This document shows positions 57,115 through 64,000 of a stretch of 64,000 nucleotides of DNA, in pieces. Where the stretch lies: positions 1,426,001-1,490,000 of the forward strand of contig NZ_CP102845.1 of assembly GCF_013307435.2 (NCBI RefSeq), written 5' to 3'. Made by a program: the position numbers and the translations under genes. Each line of letters starts with the position of its first letter. Position 1 is the stretch's first letter. The stretch is from Microvirga terrae. GTDB taxonomy: Bacteria; Pseudomonadota; Alphaproteobacteria; Rhizobiales; Beijerinckiaceae. The notes beneath the pieces are model-generated. The model had not been told where the DNA came from. It saw only the letters and a program-made list of their open reading frames with translations, and did no database searches.

Positions 57115-58443
57115 TCAGCGGGCCTGGGCCACGTCCACGCTCAGGCGCATCTCCGGGTGGATGCCGCAGATCACGTCGTAATGGCCGGGCTGATCGAAAC
57201 CGATGGTGACGGTGTCGCCCGGGTTCTGGGCGTCGGAGCTGAAGCTCTTGCCCGGCCCGTCGAGGCGCACGTTGTGAACGCGGGTATCGTCGTTGAGGAT
57301 GCGCAGGGCGTCGCCCGCCTTCAGGATGACGGCGCCGGGCGTGAAGCGCCGGTCCTTCTGGCTGATCGTGGAGGCCGAGACCGCATCGGCAACCGCTCCC
57401 AGGGCCATCGTCCGCGCCGGCAGGCTCGCCGGGCGGGGAGGATCGTCGCTGGACAGGGTGTTGAGGAACGCGACGAGCTGCGCCCGTTCGCCCGCGCTGA
57501 GCGCGATCCTCCGTGGAAGATCGGCCGAGAGGGTGGAGCGCTGAACCACGCGGTCGGCGTAATGGTCGACCACATCCTCGAACGTGGTGAGCGAGCCGTC
57601 ATGCATGTAGGGAGCCGACCAGACGCGCTCGCGCAGGCTCGGCGTCTTGAAGGCGTGATCCGCCGCACCGACGCCGAGAACGGGTCCGCGGCCCTTGTCC
57701 CCGCTCGTCAGGCCGATGTCGTGAAAGGCTTCATCGGTGAAGCGCCAACCCTGATGGCAGGCCACGCATCCAGCCTTGCCGACGAAGAGGGAGAAGCCTG
57801 CCAGCTCGTCGGGCTCCAGGGCCGTGTCGTCGCCCTTCACCCAGCGGTCGAACCGGGTTTCCGGCGAGACGAGCGTACGCTGGAAGGCCGAGAGGGCCTT
57901 GGCCAGATTGGCCTGAGTCACGGCGGGATCGTCCGGGAAAGCCCGCGCGAATTCTTGACGCATCTGCGGATCGGCGGACAGCGCGCGCAGGGCCGTCTGA
58001 AGGTTGCCGGCCATCTCCCGCGCGTTCTCGATGGGCACCATGGCCTGCGTCTCCAGGCTCGGTGCCCGACCGTCCCAAAAGAAGGACAGGCCCCAGGCCA
58101 GGTTCCAGAGAGGGGGCGTGCGCCGGTCGAGAGGCTGTCCGTCGTGGCCGACATGACGGTCGACGCCGTCGGAGAAGGACAGCTCGGCCTGGTGGCAGCT
58201 CGCGCAGGCGACGTCGCCGGCGCCCGACAGGCGGGCATCCTCGAACAGCTTCGCGCCGAGCGCCACCTTCTCCGGCGTGGCCGGATTGTCGCCCGGTGTC
58301 GGCGTGTGGTCCGGACGCGCGAAGACCTGGCGCCAATGGGCGATGTCGAGCGGAGCGGGCGTGTCTGCCGCTCCGCCGACGAGAGCCGCGAGCGCAAGGC
58401 CTGCAAGCACCCGGCCGGTGCGGGAGAGCCCTTTGCGCAGCAT
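57115..58443 (-). CDS. Di-heme cytochrome c peroxidase fused to a C-terminal cupredoxin
   Basis: A 442-residue periplasmic protein with a signal peptide (about 1-26). The peroxidase part (30-335) has two heme motifs, CASCH (80-84) and CVACH (226-230), plus Met280, as in MauG/CcpA-type enzymes. From about 340 a cupredoxin-like domain follows, with copper-ligand-like His390, Cys426, His429 and Met432 (VICGIHPEMRL). Electrons for peroxide reduction might pass through the copper site (inference). The start has no visible ribosome-binding site and lies 10 bp from a composite repeat. Upstream in the same unit is an unknown exported protein. Alternative: an oxidase modifying a protein partner. Confidence 0.88.
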   Translation of the reverse strand: MLRKGLSRTGRVLAGLALAALVGGAADTPAPLDIAHWRQVFARPDHTPTPGDNPATPEKVALGAKLFEDARLSGAGDVACASCHQAELSFSDGVDRHVGHDGQPLDRRTPPLWNLAWGLSFFWDGRAPSLETQAMVPIENAREMAGNLQTALRALSADPQMRQEFARAFPDDPAVTQANLAKALSAFQRTLVSPETRFDRWVKGDDTALEPDELAGFSLFVGKAGCVACHQGWRFTDEAFHDIGLTSGDKGRGPVLGVGAADHAFKTPSLRERVWSAPYMHDGSLTTFEDVVDHYADRVVQRSTLSADLPRRIALSAGERAQLVAFLNTLSSDDPPRPASLPARTMALGAVADAVSASTISQKDRRFTPGAVILKAGDALRILNDDTRVHNVRLDGPGKSFSSDAQNPGDTVTIGFDQPGHYDVICGIHPEMRLSVDVAQAR

Positions 58444-58453
58444 GGATGTCAAA

Positions 58454-58545
58454 GCATCGGACCCATTTTGGGGACCGGTGCTTTTTCTCTCAGCTGGCGC
58501 ATCGCCCCCACGGAAAACCGGACCCACTTTTCCGAACGATGCGCT
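58454..58545. repeat. Composite palindromic repeat, second family
   Basis: Reverse-strand relative of 12243-12355: GCATCGTTCGGAAAAGTGG then GGTTTTCCG on the minus strand. It fills the gap between the unknown exported gene and the peroxidase gene, and touches the former's stop codon. Confidence 0.7.
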
Positions 58546-59401
58546 AGTGGAAGTTTCCGAGCTGCAGCTCGAACTTCGAGACGTCGCTCAGGAACTGGCT
58601 GGTGTCCTTGACGGCCTGCTTGGGCGGCGTCACGGCCGGGAAGGTGGCCTTCAGGTCGGCGAGGCTCGCCTGCAAGGCCTTGACCGCATCGGCGTTCTTG
58701 GCGGAGGCCGCCTGCGCGACCGTTCCGACGAGGCGGTCCACCTCCATCACGAAGCCGCGGGCGTCCTGGTATTCGACCACATTGGCGATGCGGCCCTTCT
58801 CGACGGCCTCTTCATATTCGTCGGCGGCCTGCTGCAGAACTTCGAGAGCGGTTTCGAGCACGAAGTAGGTGCCGTTCTCCTCCTTGGCCCTCACGGCGGT
58901 CTCGGCGGCGGCCAGACGCTCGTCGATGACGGCGCGGGCACGGGCATAGGCCTCCTTGTTCTTCGCCTTCACGGTCTGTGACAGGGACTTCAGGGCCGCC
59001 TGGAAGGGAGCGATGTTGAAGGTCTTCAGCTGGTCGCGGATGCTGCCGTAGATTTCCTCCTCCGGGTGAAGGAAGTGGGGCAGGGCGTCGGCCCAGCGGC
59101 CGGCCTCGATCAGCTCGGCGCCGACCAGGAGATGGCCCCGGATCATCTCGACGCCGCGATAGACGTGGATGGGCGGTGGCAGCTGAGCGGCGCCGCCTCC
59201 TTCGCCTCCTTCACCCTCGCCGCCCGCGGTCGCGGCCGGCGCCGCGTGACCCTGGTGCTGGGCGAGGTGGAGCAGAGCCCGATCGGCCTTGGCCTCGATC
59301 CCGGCCTGAGGCTGAACGGGCAGGGCCGTCGCCTGCGCGACGGCCGGCGCAGCAACCAGGACGGCGGAGCTCAGGCCCGCCCAAATCTTCCGTTTCTTCA
59401 T
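58544..59401 (-). CDS. Exported protein of unknown family, four-helix-like
   Basis: A 285-residue protein with a signal peptide (about 1-23, ending AVAQA). A glycine- and glutamate-rich linker (GGEGEGGEGGGAAQ) precedes a helical domain. Marks are VYRGVEMIRGHLLVGAELIEAG, ALPHFLHPEEEIYGS (His and Glu residues that could bind metal), long helices rich in Lys/Glu and Ala, and a C-terminal region ending ELQLGNFH. I do not recognise a family. It is transcribed with the peroxidase-cupredoxin gene and shares an Irr-like box with a divergent Fe(II) dioxygenase, so a role in periplasmic iron or redox handling is likely (inference). Confidence 0.65.
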   Translation of the reverse strand: MKKRKIWAGLSSAVLVAAPAVAQATALPVQPQAGIEAKADRALLHLAQHQGHAAPAATAGGEGEGGEGGGAAQLPPPIHVYRGVEMIRGHLLVGAELIEAGRWADALPHFLHPEEEIYGSIRDQLKTFNIAPFQAALKSLSQTVKAKNKEAYARARAVIDERLAAAETAVRAKEENGTYFVLETALEVLQQAADEYEEAVEKGRIANVVEYQDARGFVMEVDRLVGTVAQAASAKNADAVKALQASLADLKATFPAVTPPKQAVKDTSQFLSDVSKFELQLGNFH

Positions 59402-59436
59402 GGTTTCCCCTCGCCGCGGCAGGCGCCGACAGCTAG

Positions 59437-59451
59437 TTTAGAACGACTAAA
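59437..59451. promoter_or_regulatory. Irr/ICE-like box
   Basis: TTTAGAACGACTAAA: 5-bp arms TTTAG and CTAAA around AACGA, within an AT-rich run extended to AGTTT...AAACT. It resembles the rhizobial iron control element bound by Irr. It lies 36 bp upstream of the unknown exported gene and 71 bp upstream of the dioxygenase. Confidence 0.55.
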
Positions 59452-59521
59452 AACTATGTGTCTTTACAAGGATTTAGCTACCGAATATGGGGTTTTCTGG
59501 CAAGCCCGGAGGTGCCCATTC

Positions 59522-60181
59522 ATGCTCATCACGATTGCGGATGTCCTCCCCCCGGCCGACCTCGAGGAGGTCCGGGTAACCTTGGGCGCCATGCGTTTCG
59601 AGGACGGCCGTGCGACGGCCGGATGGAGCGCGAGGCTCGTCAAGGATAACGAGCAGGCCCGTGAAGGCGCCGCGCTCACGCTGCTCCGCGAGAAGGTCTC
59701 GGCAGCGATTCTCGGCAATGACGTCTTCAGCCTCGCCGTGCGCCCCAAGGTCCTGACGCCGCTGACCTTCGCCCGATACGGCGAGGGCAGAGCCTATGGC
59801 TCGCATGTGGACAATCCGCTGATGAACGGCATCCGCACCGATGTGTCCTTCACGCTCTTCCTGGCCGATCCGGAATCCTATGACGGCGGAGAGCTCGTGA
59901 TCGAATCGGTCTCCGGCGAGGAGGAGGTGAAGCTGCCGGCAGGCCACCTCGTCGCCTATGATTCGACGAGCCTGCACCGGGTCGCGCCCGTCACCCGCGG
60001 CGAGCGGGTCGTGGCCGTGGGCTGGGCCCAGAGCTATGTGCGCGACAGCGCCCGGCGCGAGCTCCTGTTCGATCTGGAGACGGCCAAGCGCAACCTGTTC
60101 GCGCAATCCGGGAAAACACCGGAATTCGACCTCTTGGCGAAGAGCAGCGCCAACCTGTTCCGAATGTGGGCGGAGGTTTGA
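59522..60181 (+). CDS. PKHD-type Fe(II)/2-oxoglutarate dioxygenase (PiuC/YbiX-like)
   Basis: A 219-residue hydroxylase of the PiuC/YbiX family. The Fe(II) ligands are visible: His95 and Asp97 in YGSHVDNPL, and His152. The 2-oxoglutarate Arg162 follows in TRGERVVAVGW. These enzymes are often found beside siderophore receptors and are repressed by iron. The substrate is unknown. GGAGGTG lies about 7 bp upstream of the ATG. The gene is divergent from the unknown/peroxidase operon, and its promoter region holds an Irr-like box. Confidence 0.9.
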   Translation: MLITIADVLPPADLEEVRVTLGAMRFEDGRATAGWSARLVKDNEQAREGAALTLLREKVSAAILGNDVFSLAVRPKVLTPLTFARYGEGRAYGSHVDNPLMNGIRTDVSFTLFLADPESYDGGELVIESVSGEEEVKLPAGHLVAYDSTSLHRVAPVTRGERVVAVGWAQSYVRDSARRELLFDLETAKRNLFAQSGKTPEFDLLAKSSANLFRMWAEV

Positions 60182-60242
60182 GGGCCGCCCGAGGGAGTTC
60201 TCCGAACCATGACCCGGCGCCCAACCGGGAATTCCCCACCCA

Positions 60243-60332
60243 CGTCATTACCGGGCTTGTCCCGGTGATCCCAGTTGTTGAAGCGCCGCGCTTCACCGGA
60301 TCGAGATGGCCGGCACAAGGCCGGCCATGACG
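60243..60332. repeat. Two-hairpin palindromic repeat
   Basis: CGTCATTACCGGGCTTGTCC left arm and GGCCGGCACAAGGCCGGCC right arm, ending ATGACG. It lies between convergent genes. Confidence 0.9.
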
Positions 60333-60375
60333 CGCGGCGGCTCGCGAAAGGGCAAGTCGCGCGAACGGACAGCCC

Positions 60376-60996
60376 CTACTGCCACGAATAGTTGAAGCTC
60401 ACGCTGATGCGCTCGCTCTCGGCCTCGTTCAAGGGCACCTCGTGGCGCAGCCAGCTTTCCCAGAGCAGGACCGTCCCGGGGATCGGCTTCATATAGGCGA
60501 ATTGCCGGTTCTCCGGACGGGCCTTGGCTTTGCGCGGCGGGGCCGCCATCATGAAGCCGAGGCGCGGATCCTCGAGCTTGAGCGCGCTCGCGCCTTCCGG
60601 GATCGTCACATAATAGGTTCCGCTGATCACCGAATGCGGGTGGATGTGCGAGGTGTGGATGCCGCCGGGAGGAAGAATGTTGATCCACAGGCTGTCGAGC
60701 ACGAGCTTACGGCCCTGGAGATCGAATTCGAGCTCCTTGGCGAAGGCCGCCACGTGCTTGTCGAGGTCCTTCAGGAGCTCGCCGAAGACGGGCACCCGCC
60801 ATGGCAGATCGTTCAGGGACGCGTAGGAGGTGTAGCCCGGATAGCCGTGCTTGTCGCACCAGCGCTGGCCGGCCTCGTCGTCCTCGGCGATGGACAGGCA
60901 GGCGGCCTCCAGCTCCGCGTTGCGGCTCTCGGCCTTGGCGCCCGTCATCTCGGCGCGGTAGACTTTGGTGACGAAAAGCGTATCGATGCTTGCCAT
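60376..60996 (-). CDS. TIGR02466-type putative 2-oxoglutarate/Fe(II) oxygenase
   Basis: A 206-residue protein like the TIGR02466 family. Marks: MASIDTLFVTKVYRAEM at the start, LQGRKLVLDSLWINILPPGGIHTSHIHPHSVISGTYYVTIPEG with two or more His that suit an iron site, and the late LLWESWLRHEVPLNEAESERISVSFNYSW with a further His. The jelly-roll pattern suggests a dioxygenase, but activity is unproved. It is a single gene, convergent with the PKHD dioxygenase across a repeat. Confidence 0.8.
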   Translation of the reverse strand: MASIDTLFVTKVYRAEMTGAKAESRNAELEAACLSIAEDDEAGQRWCDKHGYPGYTSYASLNDLPWRVPVFGELLKDLDKHVAAFAKELEFDLQGRKLVLDSLWINILPPGGIHTSHIHPHSVISGTYYVTIPEGASALKLEDPRLGFMMAAPPRKAKARPENRQFAYMKPIPGTVLLWESWLRHEVPLNEAESERISVSFNYSWQ

Positions 60997-61125
60997 GGCT
61001 TGGCTCTATTCCGGCGGCCGGCTTCTGTCAAAGCCATTGCCCTTTCGGGCCGGGCATCCCAGCTTTGATGATGGAAAGTTTTCCCGCGGCTTGAAGGATC
61101 CGCGGGGGCAACACACCTTGGCCAT

Positions 61126-62349
61126 ATGATGTCACCCTCCCTCGCTCCGATCTCTTCGGATGACCTGCTGACGATGGCGCGAAGCCTCGACGCAGAAAGC
61201 CTCGCGCGCGTCATCGCCCTGCGGGACTGGCTGATCACGGTCGCGGGTCAGATGGAGGATCCCAACGAGGTGCTGTCGGGCTTCCTCGATCGTCTGATCG
61301 AGCTCGGCCTCCCGGTCGACCGGGCGGTCTCGGCCATCGAGACGCTGCATTCGGAATATGCGGGCATCGGACGCTTCTGGACCCGGGAGGAGGGGACCGT
61401 CGTCCGCTACCTGCCCCATGGAGACCGCCGCGAGACCGTCTACCAGACGAGCCCGTTCGCCCACGTGAACCGGACGGGCGAGTGGCTCGTCCTGGATCTC
61501 GCGAACACCCCGGACGACCTGTTCCCGATCATCCCGGAGCTGAAGGAGGCCGGCTACCGTCACTACGTGACCATCCCGATCCGCTTCACCAACGGGGCCG
61601 AGAACGCGATCTCGCTCGCCACGCGATCGTCGCAGGGCTTCGGTACGCGGGAGCTGACGATCCTGCGCATGGTGATCCCGTCCTTCGCCCTCGTGACCGA
61701 ACTGCGCGCGACGAGCAACCGGCTCGACGAGGTGCTGCGCATCTACGTGGGGGACGATCCTCACAAGGCGATCCTGTCGGGCGCCATCCAGCGCGGGCAG
61801 GTGACGCGAATCCGCTCGGCCATCCTGTTCGCCGACATGCGCGACTACACGCATATCTCCTCGACCCTGAGCCCCGAGAGCGCGGTCGATCTCCTGAACA
61901 ACTATTTCGACTGCCTCGTGCCGCCCATCGAGGACGAGGGCGGCGAGGTGCTGAAATATCTGGGAGACGGGCTTCTCGCCATCGTTCGCGACAAGGGCGA
62001 CGACACGGGCGGGGCCGCGCAATCGGCGCTCACCGCGGCCACGAAGGCGCTGCGCCGCGTCGAGGCGGCCAACAACGAAGGCCGCTTCCCGGTGCCGATC
62101 AATGTGGGCTTCGCGCTCCACCACGGCGACGCGGCCTACGGCAATGTGGGGTCCGGCCAGCGCCTGGATTTCACGGTGATCGGGCGCGACGTGAACCTCG
62201 CCAGCCGCATCGCGGAGCTGAACAAGAGTCTCGGCGAGCCGCTCCTCATGTCCAAGCCCTTCGTCGAGCATCTCTGGGGCAATCCCTCGCCGCTCGGCGC
62301 CCACGCGGTCGAAGGTTTTGCGGAGGCGGTCGAAGTCTACAAACCTTGA
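61126..62349 (+). CDS. Class III adenylate/guanylate cyclase
   Basis: A 407-residue protein. The N-terminal 200 residues form a helical/GAF-like sensory region with no membrane segment. The cyclase domain follows from about 225. Metal-binding Asp237 (ILFADMRDYT) and Asp281 (LKYLGDGLLAI) are present, with Lys277 in the base-recognition position and VIGRDVNLASRI near the end, so an active cyclase is expected. Lys277 fits adenylate rather than guanylate cyclase (family knowledge). The last 13 bp overlap the convergent glutathione-type gene. There are two possible adjacent ATGs (61126 and 61129). Confidence 0.88.
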   Translation: MMSPSLAPISSDDLLTMARSLDAESLARVIALRDWLITVAGQMEDPNEVLSGFLDRLIELGLPVDRAVSAIETLHSEYAGIGRFWTREEGTVVRYLPHGDRRETVYQTSPFAHVNRTGEWLVLDLANTPDDLFPIIPELKEAGYRHYVTIPIRFTNGAENAISLATRSSQGFGTRELTILRMVIPSFALVTELRATSNRLDEVLRIYVGDDPHKAILSGAIQRGQVTRIRSAILFADMRDYTHISSTLSPESAVDLLNNYFDCLVPPIEDEGGEVLKYLGDGLLAIVRDKGDDTGGAAQSALTAATKALRRVEAANNEGRFPVPINVGFALHHGDAAYGNVGSGQRLDFTVIGRDVNLASRIAELNKSLGEPLLMSKPFVEHLWGNPSPLGAHAVEGFAEAVEVYKP

Positions 62350-63323
62350 GAGTTGCCGCGCCCGTGCGGCGCGTCGAGAGCGAGGATCGGTCCCATCGGC
62401 ACGATGCCCGTGGGATTGATGGTCCTGTGGCTCTCGTAATAATGCCCCTTGATGTGCGCCATGTTCACCGTCTCGGCGATGCCGTCCGTCTGGTAGATGT
62501 CGCGCAGGTAGCCTGAAAGATTGGGATAGTCCGCGATGCGGCGCAGGTTGCACTTGAAGTGCCCGACATAGACCGGGTCGAAGCGCACCAGGGTCGTGAA
62601 CAGCCTGATGTCGGCCTCGGTCAGCCTGTCGCCGCAGAGATAGCGGCGGGAGGACAGGCGCTCGTCGAGCCAGTCCAGGGTCTCGAAGAGCGGGCGAACC
62701 GCCTCCTCGTAGGCCTGTTGCGTGGTCGCGAAGCCCGCCTTGTAGACGCCGTTGTTGACGGTGTCGTAGATGCGGGCGTTGAGGCTGTCGATCTCCTCCT
62801 TCCGGTCCCGCGGGCAGTAATCGCCCGGCGTGGCGCCGATCCCGTCGAAGGCCGAGTTCATCATGCGGATGATCTCGGCGGATTCGTTGTTCACGATGCT
62901 CCCGGTCGCCTTGTCCCACAGCACCGGCACCGTCACGCGGCCGGTGTAGTCGGCCTGCGCGGCCGTGTAGACCTGGTGGAGATACCGCGCCCGGTTGATC
63001 GGGTCCGGAACGACGCCTGGGCCCTCGTCGAAGGTCCAGCCGTGCTCCAGCATGCGCCAGTGCACGACGGAAAGGCCGATCATCCCCTCGAGGCCCTTGA
63101 GCCTGCGCATGATCAGGGTGCGATGGGCCCATGGGCAGGCGAGCGACACGTAGAGATGATAGCGTCCGGCCTCCGCCTTGAAGCCGCCGTCCCCGGTCGG
63201 ACCCGGCGAGCCGTCGGAGGTGACCCAGTTCCGGAAGGCCGATGCCTTGCGCACGAAGCGTCCGCCGGTGCTCTTGGTGTCGTACCATTGGTCCTGCCAG
63301 ACGCCGTCGATCAGCAGCCCCAT
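62337..63323 (-). CDS. Glutathionyl-hydroquinone reductase (GST family, Xi class)
   Basis: A 328-residue enzyme that reduces glutathionyl-hydroquinones to hydroquinones. The catalytic Cys63 is in SLACPWAHRTLIMRRLKGL, the Xi-class signature. Further marks are GWTFDEGPGVVPDPINRARYLHQVY, TVPVLWDKATGSIVNNESAEIIRM, and the C-terminal half RLTEADIRLFTTLVRFDPVYVGHFKCN. Length and motifs agree with YqjG/PcpF-type proteins. The 3' end overlaps the cyclase gene by 13 bp. Confidence 0.93.
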   Translation of the reverse strand: MGLLIDGVWQDQWYDTKSTGGRFVRKASAFRNWVTSDGSPGPTGDGGFKAEAGRYHLYVSLACPWAHRTLIMRRLKGLEGMIGLSVVHWRMLEHGWTFDEGPGVVPDPINRARYLHQVYTAAQADYTGRVTVPVLWDKATGSIVNNESAEIIRMMNSAFDGIGATPGDYCPRDRKEEIDSLNARIYDTVNNGVYKAGFATTQQAYEEAVRPLFETLDWLDERLSSRRYLCGDRLTEADIRLFTTLVRFDPVYVGHFKCNLRRIADYPNLSGYLRDIYQTDGIAETVNMAHIKGHYYESHRTINPTGIVPMGPILALDAPHGRGNSQGL

Positions 63324-63639
63324 CCTGTCCTCCCTGTCCGGCCTGACCCAGGCGATCCGATTCGGCCGTGAAAGCAGACAGATGGTCGAACCCGGCAGGG
63401 GTCAAGAGGGGCTACGGGTTTCAAGGGTCGTCGGAGGGCCATGCGACAGCCGGCCCGGACAGGCACTGGCGAAACCGACTTGACGGCTTTTGAGATGTAT
63501 TACAGGAACATGGTCGGTCCCCTTGCGGGGCCGCTCCTCTCGTCGGGACCCCAGGTTCGGACGAGAGCCACGCCTTCCGCCATGCAAGGGGTGACGGAAG
63601 GCTTCCTCTCCCTTAGAGGTTCCCTTGCCTTCCTCGGAA
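63324..63639. other. Intergenic region upstream of the tRNA
   Basis: 316 bp with no convincing coding frame or repeat. It should contain the promoters for the GST-type gene (leftwards) and the tRNA (rightwards). I cannot place either firmly. Confidence 0.4.
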
Positions 63640-63715
63640 GGGCCTGTAGCTCAATGGTTAGAGCCGGCCGCTCATAACGGTCTGGTTGCAGGTTCGAGTC
63701 CTGCCGGGCCCACCA
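63640..63715 (+). tRNA. tRNA with CAT anticodon, probably tRNA-Ile2 (or elongator Met)
   Basis: A 76-nt cloverleaf with encoded CCA. The acceptor stem is GGGCCTG / CGGGCCC (one G-T pair), the D-stem GCTC / GAGC, the anticodon loop CTCATAA with CAT at 63673-63675, and the T-stem GCAGG / CCTGC. CAT fits initiator, elongator Met or lysidine-modified Ile2. The matched first base pair excludes initiator. The TTGGTTGC-type variable region and close resemblance to rhizobial tRNA-Ile2 favour Ile2. Confidence 0.92.
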
Positions 63716-63767
63716 CCTCCTCGCCGAGGCTCTGTCTTCTCGATGAAATCAGCCTGCGGACGATGCC

Positions 63768-64000
63768 CTAGGGAGCAAGGTTGAACGCCTGCTTGATGCC
63801 CAGGACGATCCCGTTCACGGCCACGCTGGCGAGAATGAGCCCCATGACCCGGCTGATGACGCTGGCGCCTGCGTCGCCGATGAACTTGATGATCCGGGAC
63901 GCCATCAGCATGAGCGCCACAGTGACGAGCAGGACGAGCGCCATCTGGGCGACCGTCTCGGCCTGTTCGGAGAGATCGAATTTGCTGTTGTCCGTGAGCG
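63768..64000 (-). CDS. MarC-family membrane protein (partial, C-terminal end)
   Basis: Only the last about 76 codons and the TAG stop are inside the window; the gene continues past the right edge. The readable end has a hydrophobic helix (MALVLLVTVALMLMASRI), then KFIGDAGASVISRVMGLIL and NGIVLGIKQAFNLAP, which is the typical MarC/NAAT C-terminus. These are small multi-helix inner-membrane proteins of uncertain function. Confidence 0.85.
   Translation of the reverse strand, partial: LTDNSKFDLSEQAETVAQMALVLLVTVALMLMASRIIKFIGDAGASVISRVMGLILASVAVNGIVLGIKQAFNLAP

Noticed and set aside
63640..63715. tRNA as an integration site for a mobile element
   Set aside because: No integrase, no repeated tRNA 3' end and no foreign genes are visible on either side within the window.

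Overview
The window looks like chromosomal DNA of a high-GC alphaproteobacterium of the Rhizobiales, most likely a Methylobacteriaceae member such as Microvirga or a relative (inference from gene content, not from a search). Supporting signs are the order carA - yqeY - dnaG - rpoD, a DnaG that has lost most of its zinc ligands, an Irr-type iron box, a GTTC-N7-GTTC LexA box, and about sixteen copies of a two-hairpin palindromic repeat in gaps between genes. I see no rRNA operon, transposase, phage gene or CRISPR array. One tRNA (anticodon CAT) lies near the right end.

Left part (1-18 kb): a single-chain restriction-modification enzyme that carries one of the palindromic repeats in frame; small conserved proteins; a C13-type cysteine peptidase; and two paralogous secreted proteins. 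Each paralog has seven TolB-like blades followed by an RTX calcium-binding tail. They share a nearly identical 3' half and downstream region (6246-7656 and 14083-15739). Between them are a PQQ-type sugar dehydrogenase, a VOC protein, a TctC-type binding protein and an aspartate-type aminotransferase.

Middle part (18-47 kb): mostly housekeeping genes. These are an EF-G paralog, an acyl-CoA ligase, trxB with an ELM1-like gene and a LysR regulator, an Lrp regulator, greA, carB, an SDR and a GtrA protein, an FNT channel, an MFS exporter, the divergent ohrR/ohr pair, carA, yqeY, dnaG and rpoD. Between yqeY and dnaG about 3.5 kb of accessory genes and repeats interrupt the usual order. This stretch holds a well-formed SOS promoter with no clear gene behind it.

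Right part (47-64 kb): LrgA/LrgB, a beta-lactamase-fold hydrolase, a dicarboxylate symporter, a cation diffusion facilitator, a CAP-domain RTX protein, a fosmidomycin-resistance-type MFS pump, and Ada translationally overlapped with a PEP mutase/isocitrate lyase-like enzyme. It also has an iron-linked locus: an unknown exported protein followed by a di-heme peroxidase fused to a cupredoxin, with an Irr-like box between them and a divergent PKHD-type Fe(II) dioxygenase. A class III cyclase, a glutathionyl-hydroquinone reductase, the tRNA and the end of a MarC gene close the window.

The most unusual items are the repeat inserted in the restriction enzyme, the homogenised propeller-RTX pair, the orphan SOS promoter, and the peroxidase-cupredoxin fusion with its unknown partner under a probable Irr box. 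All family assignments come from reading motifs by eye; none were tested by database search.
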